64,000 bases of DNA from Aselliscus stoliczkanus (Eukaryota; Chordata; Mammalia; Chiroptera; Hipposideridae): the NCBI GenBank assembly GCA_033961575.1, contig CM066727.1, positions 120,268,434-120,332,433 of the forward strand, written 5' to 3'. Position numbers and translations under genes: made by a program. The notes below the pieces were generated by a model. The model saw only the letters and a list, made by a program, of their open reading frames with translations, was not told where the DNA came from and did no database searches. Below are positions 46,467 to 56,959 of the stretch, piece by piece; position 1 is the stretch's first letter, and each line of letters begins with the position of its first letter.

Positions 46467-46618
46467 TATTTATTTATTTATTTTTAAGCTGAGCCATCCT
46501 GCTACCTGTTGGTAACTTAGCAGCAACTCAGCTCAAGCTGGGCATTGAACTGCTGTTGCTCAGAGCTCAGCTTGCCCTCTTGAGCGAGCTCTTAATCTAC
46601 TGAGCCACTCGGCTGGCC
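46467..46618 (-). mobile_element. Monomeric tRNA-derived SINE (form D), reverse
   Basis: The reverse strand reads GGCCAGCCGAGTGGCTCAG...GGTAGCAGGATGGCTCAGCT, then a TAAAAATAAATAAATAAATA tail. It ends at the same internal site as the copy at 20288. TSD CTAATTTGTGCCTCTT (46451-46466) and CTAATTTGTGCTTCTT (46619-46634), one mismatch. Confidence 0.9.
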
Positions 46619-47018
46619 CTAATTTGTGCTTCTTAATCCCCTCCCACTTTCACCCATCCCCCTAACTCCCCCCAATCTGGCAACCATCACAATGCTCTCT
46701 GTATCTATGAGTTTGTTTATGTTTTGTTTGTTTGTTTATCCTGTTCTCTAGCTTCCAGATATAAGTGAAATCATATGCCACTTGTCTTTATCTGTCTGAT
46801 TTATTCCACTCAGCACAATACCCTGTAGGTCCACCCATATTATTGCAGATAACAAGATTTCATTTTTCTTTTCATGACTACTATTCCATTGTATATATGT
46901 ACCATCTCCTCTTTATCCATTCATCCATCAATGGACACCCAGTCTGTCTCCACATCTTGGCCATTGTAAACAGTGCTGCAATGAACATATGGATGCACAT
47001 GTCCCCTCGAAGTAGTGT

Positions 47019-47329
47019 TTAGGTTTCTTTGGATAAATACCCAGAAGTGGGATTACTGGGGCCTTCATTATCTCTTGTTATAGCTTTTGTTTGAAAGACT
47101 ATTTTGTCTGGTATAAGTACTGCTACCCCAGCTTTTTTTTTCTTTTTCATTTCCATTTTTATGAAATATCTTTTTGCATTCCTTTCAGCTTGTGTGTATC
47201 TTTCAATCTGAAATGAGCCTCTTATAGGCAGCATATGTAAGGGTCTTGTTTTGTTTTCTTATCCATTCACCACATCATGTCTTTTGATTAAAGCATTTAA
47301 TCCATTTAAATTAAAAGTAATTTTTGATA
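47019..47329 (-). pseudogene. L1 ORF2 N-terminus fused to the 3' end
   Basis: On the minus strand the ORF2 start region reads FNLNGLNALIKRHDVVNG (endonuclease N-terminal N-x-N-G motif). After stops it continues AGVAVLIPDKIVFQTKAITR, then directly PSNPTSGYLSKET. That last segment is an out-of-frame reading of the ORF2 C-terminal region (normal frame I-P-L-L-G-I-Y). The switch at about 47062 is the deletion junction. It is an inert fusion with no catalytic residues. Confidence 0.85.
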
Positions 47330-47798
47330 GGGCCAGCTGAGTTGCTCTTAGGTTAAGAATTGACTTGGGAGCACCAGCTCTGAGCAGCACCGGTTCAGAT
47401 CCCACATAGGCCAGTGATGCTGCGCCCTCTACAGCTAAGATGGTGAACAGCAGCTCAACCTGGAACTGGGCTGCCATGAGTCGTAGGCAACAGCGTAGGC
47501 TGCAGTGGGCCTGCAGTGGGCTGCCATAAGCTACTATGAGTGGCCAGCAGCCAGTGTGAGGGGCTGGTAGCCGGTATGACCTGCCATGAGCTGCCGTGAG
47601 TGGCTGTCCAATGGCCAGCAACCAATCTGCCTCAGCTGGGAAGAGTGCAATGATCATAATACCAACACAAACCAGTGAAGCAACATCCTCCACAACTAGA
47701 CTGAAGAACAAAAATAGGACAGCAACTTGTCAGTTCTCCTTCCCAAATTCCCCAACACTGTTCCCTCCCCCAATTCCCCAATAAAATCTTAAAAAAAA
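47330..47798 (+). mobile_element. Long composite SINE (form B)
   Basis: Starts GGGCCAGCTGAGTTGCTCTT and has a head with AGCTCTGAGCAGCACCGG (C-like). The GC-rich body has CAGTGGGC and GAGTGGC units, and the tail is CCCCAATTCCCCAATAAAATCTTA-A in outline. TSD AAGTAATTTTTGATA (47315-47329) and AAGTAATTGTTGGTA (47799-47813), 13 of 15. It is inserted into the ORF2 start of the surrounding L1 derivative, opposite in orientation. Confidence 0.9.
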
Positions 47799-47869
47799 AA
47801 GTAATTGTTGGTAGATATGTAGTTATTGCCATTTTATTACATTTTTTATTTTTTTTCTTCTTCTTTTTA

Positions 47870-48950
47870 AAGAAGTCCCTCTAACATTTCTTGTAATGGT
47901 GGTTTGGTGGTGATGCACTCCTTCAGCTTTTTCTTATCTGGGAAGTTATTTATCTGTCTTTTTAAATATCTTTGTTGAGTAGAGTAATCTTGGTTGTAGG
48001 TCCTGACTTTTCATTACTTTGAATATTTAATGCCAATCCCTTCTGGTCTGCAAAATTTCTGTTGAGAACTCAGCTGACAGTCCTATGGGAGCACCCTTGA
48101 AGGTAACTAACTGCTCTTCTCTTGCTGCTTTTAGAATTCTTTCTTTGGCATTTTAATTATGATGTGTCTTGGTATGGACTTCTTTGAGTTTGTCTTGTTT
48201 GGGACTCTCTATACTTCCTGGACTTGTATGTCTTTTTCCTTCACCAGGTTAGGGAAGTTTTCTGTCATTATTTCTTGAAATAGGTTTTCAACTCATTGCT
48301 CTCTCTCTTCTCCTTCTGGTACCCTTATGATGCAAATGTTGGTATGCTTGATATTTTCCCAGAGGCCCCTAAATATAGCCTCATCATCTTGGATTCTTTT
48401 CTTTTTGGTGATCTGATTGGGTGTTTTCTGCTACCTTATCTTCCAAATCACTGATTCAAGTCTCTGTTTCGTCTAAGCTACTGTAGAGTCCCTCTAATGT
48501 ATTCTTTATTTCAGTTATTGTATTCTGCATTTCTGAATATTTCTTTTTTATGTTTTCTATCTCCATTCTTTTGTTTCCTATCTCTTTATTAAAGTTCTCC
48601 TTGAGGTCATTGATCACCTTATAACCAGTATTTGGAACTCTGATTCTTGTAGACAGCTTGTCTCCATTTTTAGTTCTTTTTCTGGAGCTTAGTCCTGATC
48701 TTTTACTTGGGACACATTTCTTTGTTTCCCTACTATGGCTGCCTCTCCATGTTTGTTTCTATGTATTAGATAGGGCCCCTATGCCTTCCAGTCTTAGTAG
48801 AGTGGCTTTATGTAATAGGTGTGCTGTGGGGTCAGTAGGGCAGTCTCCCTAGTTACCTGAGCCAGGTGCTGCAGCTGTGTCCCTTCTCTGGGTTCTGTAT
48901 GCCTTGCTGATGTAGTTGAGCCTTCGTTGCTCTATGCATATCAATGATTG
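47870..48950 (-). pseudogene. L1 ORF1 relic
   Basis: The minus strand reads, with stops, SAEFSTEILQTRRDW near 48085-48035, then QPRLLYSTKIF. Nearer 47930 it reads KKLKECITTKPPLQEMLEG, the last part of the ORF1p C-terminal domain (RNA-binding chaperone). Further upstream, runs such as GAACTTTAATAAAGAGATAG match the coiled-coil-encoding part. The 5' limit is approximate. Multiple stops make it non-functional. Confidence 0.72.
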
Positions 48951-50160
48951 ATCCTCAGATTGTGAGGACTGGATGTGGTTGTGAGGACAGAGCTAACCCT
49001 ATGGAGCAGGACTCTTTTGCTTGCTCAGCCTGCCCTTTGGATGCTTCATTTGTAGAGGTGGTTGGGTGGTACTCTGGAGTGGTCTAAAGCTTGCCACCAG
49101 ACGTGTTGGTTCTGGGGCCCCTTGGGAGGGGATCTGTTATAGGTCAAGATCGGTTACTGCCTGTGCCCTACTCAAGTCTAGTTGATATGAGCTACAAAGT
49201 AACCTGCAGAGAGTTGCCACTTTTGCTGGGCTTGGGGGTGGCTGGGGGAGGCTCAGCTGTGAACTGAGGCTGGCTGCCTCCAATGCCAGGCTTGAAGGTG
49301 CTTAGTAAGAGGTACAGGGCACAATGAGGCCAGATGCTACTTGTTTTGGGTTTGTGAACCATTGAGAGCTTTTATAAAAGTCCACAGCATGAGCCAAAAC
49401 AAGTTATTTGTGTGGAAAAGTCATGGGAACAGGCTTGGGTGAGCCCGCAATTTGGGTGGGCATAGTCTCAGGGAATCATGGGGAGAGGGCGCAGATGGTG
49501 TTAACCAGGTTGGTGGAGACTTAGATATGGCACCCACCTTCACATGCCACTGCAGGCTGGGTGCAGGAAGAGCTCAGCCAAGGAACTATGGCTTCTGTCA
49601 GCACTTCTATCTGGGAGAAAGCTGCTCACCTCTAGCCCTCACCCTGAAGATAGACAATTCATTTCCTCTCCGTATGTCCCTGGTGACTTTCAAGCTGCTA
49701 CCTTAGAGATGGAACTCAGAGTGAGTGAGTCTGTCAGCGAATAAGGTCATGCATGGGCTCTTTAAGAGGAATGCCTGGGACTCAAGTCACCATCCTTCTC
49801 ATTTAGGCACAACCTCCACTGGTTTTCACAGTCAAAAGTTGTGGTGACTTCTTACCCTGGTGCTGAAATTCTCAGCTAGGAGCCTATTGCCACTCAAAGG
49901 GACCTCCACAGCTGAGATATCCCTCTGAATTTTGAACCATCACACATGGATGTTGGAGCCCATTTTGCATCTCTACCACTTCTACCAGTCTTGAGGTGTC
50001 TTCTTCTATATGTCCTCAGTTATAAGACTTTTGTTCAGATAGACTTCAAGGAATTCTCAGTGATGATTGCTCTGTAATTTAGTTTTAATTTTAATGTGGC
50101 CTGAGAGGATGCAAGCACAGTGTTTCCTACTCTACCATATTGAATGGAACTGGGCTCACT

Positions 50161-50648
50161 TGATTAAAATAAAAATATGGGAATCTTAGAATTTAGAATG
50201 GCCCTGTCAGGCACTGCCTCGTTCCTGTGATGATATTGTTAAACTCAATGAGTCAGTTTGTTGGGAATGGGTGTAATTTATCTGGCATTTCTAGGAATTA
50301 ATGTATTTCTGAATAATTTCTCAAGGATTTGCTAAAATTTAAATATCATATTCCCTTTTTGAGAAATTGAGAGATTATACATACATTCGAGTATAACATA
50401 CTAAGTGGAACATTCTTAAACTAGGTTTTAAATATATTCTAGAGGCAATATTTAAATGTTTCTATCATTTTTCCTTTCAAACAGATTTGTGTGTTTAAGT
50501 CATGTTTTCCAAAAGAGTGTAACTTATCATTCTTAAAAATTAGAAAAGAATGGATTAAAAAACTTACCTAAAAAGCAAAATAGTCTCTTGTAAGTCAATG
50601 TGAGCAGTGAACACAATGGCTTTCATTAAGCTCTTTTTTAATTGCTCT

Positions 50649-50687
<39 letters not shown>

Positions 50688-52269
50688 AATATCAATGATC
50701 TTTGTTTTTTTAAAGCTTACTTTCCCTTCATAATGCTTTATTTAAATGGCAAACAAACAAACACAAACAAAAAATAAACACCCAAAGGACTTTAGTGAGA
50801 CTAACACTGCACAGTGAAAGGTTTTGACACAAAGGAGATAAAAGCTAGGAAAGAAAAGAAAAAAACAGAATGGACTCAGGTACGTGGTAGATGGTGTTAC
50901 ACTTGTCATTAGGAAAGAGGTACATGTGACATGTCATATATTGCATGTCAAACTGGTCAAAGGCATTATTTTAAAGTGGCATGTGGTTCATTGGCAATCA
51001 TTTTGCTTCCATTCTTATGCTCAAATTAGGTTATTATTATTTTTTTTAGGTTTCTCAAAAGGGGAAAATATTCCATCTCTTTCCCAGGACTCCAGGGAAA
51101 GGCATGGAGGTTTGAGACAGGAGGACTCTAAACAGCCAAATTATGTCAAAGGCACAGATTTCATTATTCAGTGGTGACCTACCCATCTAGCATTCTGTGC
51201 AAAGTAAGTTTCTACCACTGAATTGCCTGGGCAATCATTCAGTTCTGATTGAAAAACACTTTCAATTAGGAGATTTCTCTTTTAGGCACAGTGAGCAGTA
51301 ATCATTGGTGGATATGCAGGTTCCTATTGGAGAGGAATCATTTATATCATGGATGCACATTGTTCTTTAAAGCACAGGTTTGAGATTTACTATTCCCAGG
51401 AAATGTATGAAAGTACATGTTTGAATGGCTAAATGTCAAGATTCCTGCTTGGTTCACCAGAACTGTTTTACACTTTCTGCCAAACCACAGATGGGTGTTA
51501 ACATTTCAGTGGAAAAGATGTTCCATTGTGTGAAACAATGAGATTCTAGCTTTCATGCTACAAGATATCTCCAATATCAAGCCGTTTCACTTCTGGATAA
51601 TAATGACTACAGGCATGAATATTGTAATAGTTATGGGATAAATACCACCATTAAGCAAGTTATATAAGTTCTTGAAGTCAAAGTTTCCCCACTGTATAAT
51701 GAGGATAACAGTGACCCCCTAAATGTTGTTTTAAGGAGTAAATGAGAAAATATATGTAATTACAGGCCCATAACAGGTGCGTATAAACAGTGGTTATCCG
51801 CATTACTATTATGCCTTTACATTGCATAGGACTTTTGTTACTTTGAGGGGTATACAGATGCTATCGAGTGGATCTCCTTTCCCAGGGAGTCAAGCCTGCA
51901 AGAAATACACAGTCCTGTTCATGGAATGACTCTCCAGGATGGTAATAAATGCAGCTCTGCTATTCTTGGTGAAAGAGTTCCAAAGATCACCAGCTTTTTT
52001 TTTTCCTCTGTCAAAAGTAAGATAATAGTCCTGGGTCAGTTTGACTTAAATCCACTTCCTGGACATCAAGGCCCAATACTAAGTAACTTTCGAAAGTTAG
52101 AATTCCCTAAAAGGAGGGAACTTTTAATATGGCACTACTTTGATAAGCTATTTTTGTGCACTATTTTTAGCTGTAAAATTGTAAGTATTGACTGTTATGA
52201 AATTTAATTAAGATTTTTTTTGTACTTGTAACTGGAGATAGAACTGAGAAAGGCATTATTTTTAAAAAA
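50161..52269. other. No recognised feature except a GT repeat
   Basis: Single-copy-looking AT-rich DNA. No exon or named repeat is supported. Confidence 0.45.
50650..50685. repeat. (GT)n microsatellite
   Basis: About 17 GT units ending GTATG. Confidence 0.95.
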
Positions 52270-53045
52270 TGGAATGAATACAAGACTAAAAGCAAAAGGT
52301 GGGAAAAACATATTTCATGAAAAAAAAATAATAATAAAAGCTAGGTTAACAATACTTATACCAGACAAAATAGACTTTAAAAAAAAGGCTATCACAAGAG
52401 ACAAAGGAGGACCCAGTAATCCCACTTCTGGGTATTTATCTGAAGAAACCGAAACACTACTTCAAGGGGGACATGTACATCCATATGTTCATTGTAGCAT
52501 TGTTTACAATGGCCAAATGTGGAGGCAGCCTGGGTGTCTGTCAATGGAAGAATGGATAAAGAGGAGATGGTACATACACAATAGAATATTGCTCAGCTAT
52601 GGAAGGGAATGGGTTCTTGCCATCTGTGGCTGCATGGGTGGGCCTGGGAGGTATTGTGCTGAGTGGAGTATGTCAGACAGAGAAAGACACATACAATGTG
52701 ATTTCACTTATATGTGGAATCTAAAGAACAAAATAAATATAACAAAACAGAAACAACTTCATAGATACAAAGACCATTTTGATAGTTGCTGGATGGGAGG
52801 GGAGTTGGGGTGGTGTGAAAAAGGTGAAGGGATTAAGAAGTACAAATTGGCAGCTACAAATAGTCATGGTGATGTAAAGTAAAGCATAGGAAATATAGTC
52901 AATAACATGGTGATAGCATGGTAAGGTGTCAGATGGTTGCTGGACTTATCATGGTGATTACTTCTTTACATATATACATGTTGAGTAATTATTGTGTACA
53001 CCTGAAACTAATATTGTATGTTAGCTATATTTTAATAAAAATCTT
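52270..53045 (+). mobile_element. Second HAL1-like copy with the same junction, 5' truncated
   Basis: Begins in ORF2 near the endonuclease start (AAGACTAAAAGCAAAAGGTG; ATACTTATACCAGACAAAAT). It crosses CACAAGAGACAAAGGAGGA into CCCAGTAATCCCACTTCTGG at about 52411, then runs through the 3' UTR to TATATTTTAATAAAAATC. The join is the same base-for-base position as at about 47062. It carries an open frame of 202 codons (52274-52882), the longest in the window. Only the first 46 codons or so are ORF2-derived in frame (LIPDKIDFKKKAITRD); the rest is out-of-frame 3' sequence. No clean TSD. Confidence 0.85.
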
Positions 53046-53079
53046 TTTAAACATGAATGGATAAATAATGCAACACATG

Positions 53080-53604
53080 GGCTGGAAGAGTGGCTCAGTT
53101 GGCTAAGAGCATAAGAAAGCGAGCTCTGAACAACAGAGCCACTGGTACGATTCCCGCATGGGCCAGTGACTCTGGGCCCAAGCTAAGCTGCCGCTGAGCA
53201 GGTGGCAGGATGGCTCAGCTGGTGAGAGCACATGCTCTTAATAACAAGATTGCCTGTTCCATGGTGGGCTCTGCCCGCCCGCAACTAAGACTGAACTCAG
53301 CACCTTGAGCTGAGCTGCTGCCCCGATGGCTCAGTGAATAGAGTGGGTGCTCTTAGTAACAAGGCTGCTGGTTTGACTCCCGCGTGGAATGGTGGCTACG
53401 CCCACCCACGACTAAGATTGTAATAGAGCACCTTGAGCTTAAAGGCCATGAGCTGCTGAAGGGCAGCCAGATGGCAACTGGTGTCCTCCAAATGAAGAGC
53501 GAGAACAACTTGGCTGATCCTCCTCACCAATTCCCCAACACTGTTCCCTGCCCCAATTCCCCAATTAAAATAATAGCAATAATAATAATAATAATAATAA
53601 TAAA
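53080..53604 (+). mobile_element. Long trimeric tRNA-derived SINE (form C)
   Basis: Units start at GGGCTGGAAGAGTGGCTCAG (53080), GGCAGGATGGCTCAGCTGG (about 53203) and CCCCGATGGCTCAGTG (about 53320). The B-box-like GGTTTGACTCCCGCG is near 53371. The tail CCCCAATTCCCCAATTAAAA has lost the AATAAA signal (AATTAAAA), and the end has become an AAT repeat. It lies 35 bp after the L1 derivative. The TSD is unclear. Confidence 0.9.
53580..53604. repeat. (AAT)n microsatellite at SINE tail
   Basis: About eight AAT units grown from the 3' tail of the form C SINE. Confidence 0.92.
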
Positions 53605-54589
53605 ACACAAAGGATTTATCCTTTCCTATGTAAAAGGAGAAACATCAAAAACAGTAAATTTTAAATATTATAAGTGATGAGATTATTTCTTCTGTTTGTT
53701 TCTTTGTACTTAATACAGTGTGTTAGTCAAATTCCCATCCTCTGAAGTTTTAAAATAAAACTAATATTTATTTCTCTAAATTGTTGAGGGTTATGTTTTA
53801 TTTATCTACCTGTATAATATAGAAAATTTCAAAATGAATTGGCCAAGATATAAAGTAGATTATTTTAAATAAAAGCTAATATTATTATCACCATATGACT
53901 TCCTTGGAAGTCATCAACTGTTGGATTACTATAGCTGTTGTTCACAATATGCAAGGTTCAACAAGTCACACTCTCCAGGGTTCAATAGTTCAACTCAGAT
54001 GAGCATCTACAGCTAGATGTGCTTTTGAAACTTGTCAGGAAAAATCTTAAAAGCATTGTCTTGTTAATTTTCTCATTATTTCACATTGTATCTGTGGTGG
54101 CAGATAGGTATTAAAAGGGCTCAAAAAAGTATATTGAGAAAGAACAAAAAGGCCCATTTATTAATCAAAGCATGAAGTAGAAATTCTACAAGTTGATTAT
54201 GTCTCACTTCTTGATTCTCATAAGCCAGGGATTTGGGCTCACTCCTTACTCCAAAACTCTCACTGAACTTTCCAGCTTTCTGCTATCCCTTCTAGAATAA
54301 CACAGGGAAAAAGCAAACAAAGCAATAAAGTCTTCCCCTCTCTACAGCTCTATATTCTTTTCTCATCCATGTCTCTTGTGTTGTTTTCCCCATCCACCCC
54401 ACAGTCTGTCTTTGTAACACTCCCAATTTTTAACCTTCCTATGGGTCTGACATCCTCTCTGGTTACCACAGTAGTATTCTCCTGGCTATTGTCTCCCTTC
54501 AGAGAGGAAAACTTTGACGTCAGCGATTGAAAAATGCCTTGTATGTGTCTGGTATTTTATAGTGTGAGCTACATTCACTTTGCCTCATT
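53605..54589. other. No recognised feature
   Basis: Anonymous AT-rich sequence. 54240-54480 is pyrimidine-rich but not assignable. Confidence 0.45.
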
Positions 54590-54710
54590 GTGTCATCGTC
54601 TGCAAAATGAGCCAGGGAGGCCCCCCAGTGTTAACAGTCTTCCAAGTTGTAACCAAAGACACGCACATACTTAGTGCTCAATAAATATTAGCTGTTATTA
54701 CTAACCATTT
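54590..54710 (+). repeat. MIR 3' fragment
   Basis: CATCGTCTGCAAAATGAGCC and ACTTAGTGCTCAATAAATAT-TAGCTGTTATTA in outline match the 3' half of MIR. Confidence 0.6.
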
Positions 54711-54719
54711 CTACCAGCC

Positions 54720-54895
54720 TCTAAGTTAAGTTAGGAAGTGCTTTTGCTTAACAATATTTCAATTAATCTTCATAAGGATCCTGATACCAGGATCAATACT
54801 GAGGCCTGGAAAGGTTAATTGACTTATTTAAGATTAACAATTGATGATAGATCAAGAACTGGAACCGAGTCTTAGTCTCTTAGTCCAGGGTTCTT
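54720..54895 (-). repeat. MIR fragment, antisense
   Basis: AATCTTCATAAGGATCCTGA, GAGGCCTGGAAAGGTTAATT then AGAACTGGAACCGAGTCTTA follow the antisense MIR series. Confidence 0.55.
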
Positions 54896-55869
54896 TCAGC
54901 TACACAAACATAATATATTTGCAACACAATTAGTCTTTGATGGCTTAGCCTCCGATTTTGTAATCTTATTAAGACTTCCTGGGTGACTTCATTGTTGATG
55001 TAGTAGCTGCTGTTAGTTTAAGTTACGCGGTAACTAAGAATAATCATGATTTGATATCTGAACTACCTAATCTAGGAGCAATGTCCATATTCATATAAAG
55101 TTATTGTCAACTTGGGTAAAGTCTGAAGTCAAAACATTTTCTATTCTGTCACTCACACTTTGCAGTTTTTCTGAGGAGGTAGGTTGGGTTGGGAAGACGA
55201 ATGGATTGTTGCAAAGTTAATTTGAGGGTTAGCATGCAAATGAAAGCTGCTGCTTCACTTGTGTAGAAACCTGCCACTCCTGGGATATTCTGCGACCTTA
55301 GTAGGAACTGTGAGTGTGTGGATATGTGTGTATTTGCGGGTCTAAGTGCATAAAAATGGTGAGAGTAGGCCTCTTTTGAAAGCTTCCCTAGTGCATTTCT
55401 GCTCAAATACATTAATCAACATTCCCATCTCACTATTCTTTCAGAGAGAACAAGCCCAAATACAGGGCTGACTAACTTGGCCCCTTTACTGAGAAAGTGT
55501 GATTCGTTTATATGCTTCCAAGGACGGAAGTGCAGAAAGCTTTTCCTTTCCTTTGTTATCCCTGTGACATCTACTGACCTGCACCTGGAAATTCTGCACA
55601 AAAATGTGCAGAAGAGAACAGCAGTGAGCAAACAGACAAGAGAGAAAAGGTACAGGAAGAGAAACTGGGTGGGCGATGCATTTTACTAAGTATAAATGGA
55701 GTGTTTTATTTATTTTATTTTAAAAATAACAAAAGGTGTTACTTAGAGGCATTATAATTTGAAATGGGTCAGGAGCCAGTCACAGCAGACCAATCAACAA
55801 ATCTGCGAGGCTTGACCTCTTTTAACCAGACTTCTTGTTTTGTTTTCACCAGAAAAAGATGCTATTAGA
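54896..55869. other. No recognised feature
   Basis: Anonymous. Frames on opposite strands (55416-55689) overlap and show no motif. Confidence 0.45.
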
Positions 55870-56105
55870 TATTGAATGCACAGTGTGTAACAGGTCCAAT
55901 CATAAATACGTCAAATGCATCCTGGCTTAATTTTATTCTTACGGTAACCCTAACATTCCTTTGCTGTGGGCATCTTGGTTCCTGTTTTACAGTTAAAATT
56001 TATAAAATTTATATAGTTTTAATAGAGCTAATAAGTTGAAGAGTCAGAGTTTGAATACATTTCTGTCTGGCTCCAAAACTTGTAATCTTCGCCACTGCCC
56101 TCATC
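55870..56105 (-). repeat. MIR fragment, antisense
   Basis: TTCTTACGGTAACCCTAACA, TTCCTGTTTTACAGTTAAAA and GAGTTTGAATACATTTCTGT-CTGGCTCC in outline follow antisense MIR. Confidence 0.5.
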
Positions 56106-56136
56106 AGCATCTGTTGGGAATGATATTCATGGGATG

Positions 56137-56656
56137 TGTGATGGTTAATTTTGTCTCAACTTGACTAAGCCATAGTACCTGATATTTGGGCAAGCAGTAT
56201 TCCAGATGTTTCTGTGAAGGTATTTTTTTATTTTTTTTTGAGGGCAGTGTCACTGGCCCTCACATGTGTGACCCGAACCGGGACCGCTGGCTTCCCAAGC
56301 CAGCGCTTAACCGCCGCGCCACTCAGCTGGCCCTCTGTGAAGGTATTTTAAGATGATATTAACATTTAAATCAGTAGACACTGAGTAAATCAGATTATCT
56401 TTCCTAACGTAAGTGGACCACATCCAATCATTTGAACGTCCTCCTAGAATAAAAAACTGAAGAAAAAGGAATTTCACCTGCAGACTTCAACTTCAACATC
56501 AGCTCTTCCTTGGATCTCCAACTGGCTGGCCCACTCTGCACACTTTAGGTTTTCTAGCCTCCATAATCACGTGAGCCAATTCCTTAAAATACATTTCTCT
56601 TTCTATATACACATATCCTATTGCCTTTGTTTCTCTGGAGATCCCCAACTTATACA
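56137..56656 (+). mobile_element. MLT2-type ERVL solo LTR, split by a SINE
   Basis: Starts TGTGATGGTTAATTTTGTCT, continues TTAACATTTAAATCAGTAGA and CCACATCCAATCATTTGAAC. It ends CTCCATAATCACGTGAGCC...GTTTCTCTGGAGATCCCCAA-CTTATACA in outline. These are the MLT2 LTR landmarks, with TG...CA ends. The flanks GGATG (56132-56136) and GGATA (56657-56661) suggest a 5-bp TSD with one change. There is no internal region, so it is a solo LTR. The SINE at 56227-56333 interrupts it. Confidence 0.75.
56227..56333 (-). mobile_element. Short tRNA-derived SINE (form A), reverse, in LTR
   Basis: The reverse strand reads GGGCCAGCTGAGTGGCGCGG...CACTGCCCTC plus A-rich tail, with intact A and B boxes. A perfect 16-bp TSD TCTGTGAAGGTATTTT lies at 56211-56226 and 56334-56349. 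Confidence 0.94.
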
Positions 56657-56959
56657 GGATACTTCCTCCTCTTCCTTCAAGTGAGTTGGTCTAGAGATGA
56701 GCCAAAGCATGTTTTCCTGGTCCATCTCTGTAGGTGTTGGGATCCCGGTGGGTACAGAGGCCTTCACGAGCTTTCTCAAGTGTGCTGGCATGGTGGCTAA
56801 GAGCAAATAAGCCTCTTCTTCTGCAGTGCAGGACTGTACTTCTTATTCCCTGGCGTACCAGCATAAGATGGGTCATATTATTTAGTATTTGGTAAATATA
56901 TTCCAGTTTATCTTGGGAATGTATTCAGAAATTAGTCCACAGTAAGTACATATGTGATA

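Larger units (their letters stand above)
46242..50155 (-). mobile_element. HAL1-like L1 derivative lacking central ORF2
   Basis: Sense runs from about 50155 down to 46242. The 5' UTR-like GC-richer part is 50155-48950, the ORF1 relic about 48950-47870, and the ORF2 N-terminus 47329-47064. A direct junction then joins it to the far 3' end of ORF2 and the 3' UTR (47063-46260), which ends with an A-rich tail. About 3 kb of ORF2 (most of EN, all of RT) is absent. The same junction occurs at 52410. Two later SINEs are nested (46467-46618, 47330-47798). No clear TSD was found. No protein is intact. Shared deletion plus retained ORF1 is the HAL1-type layout. Confidence 0.82.

Noticed and set aside
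52274..52882. Longest open frame (202 codons) as a gene
   Set aside because: It lies wholly inside the L1 derivative. The first part is ORF2 endonuclease sequence and the rest is the 3' region read out of frame.
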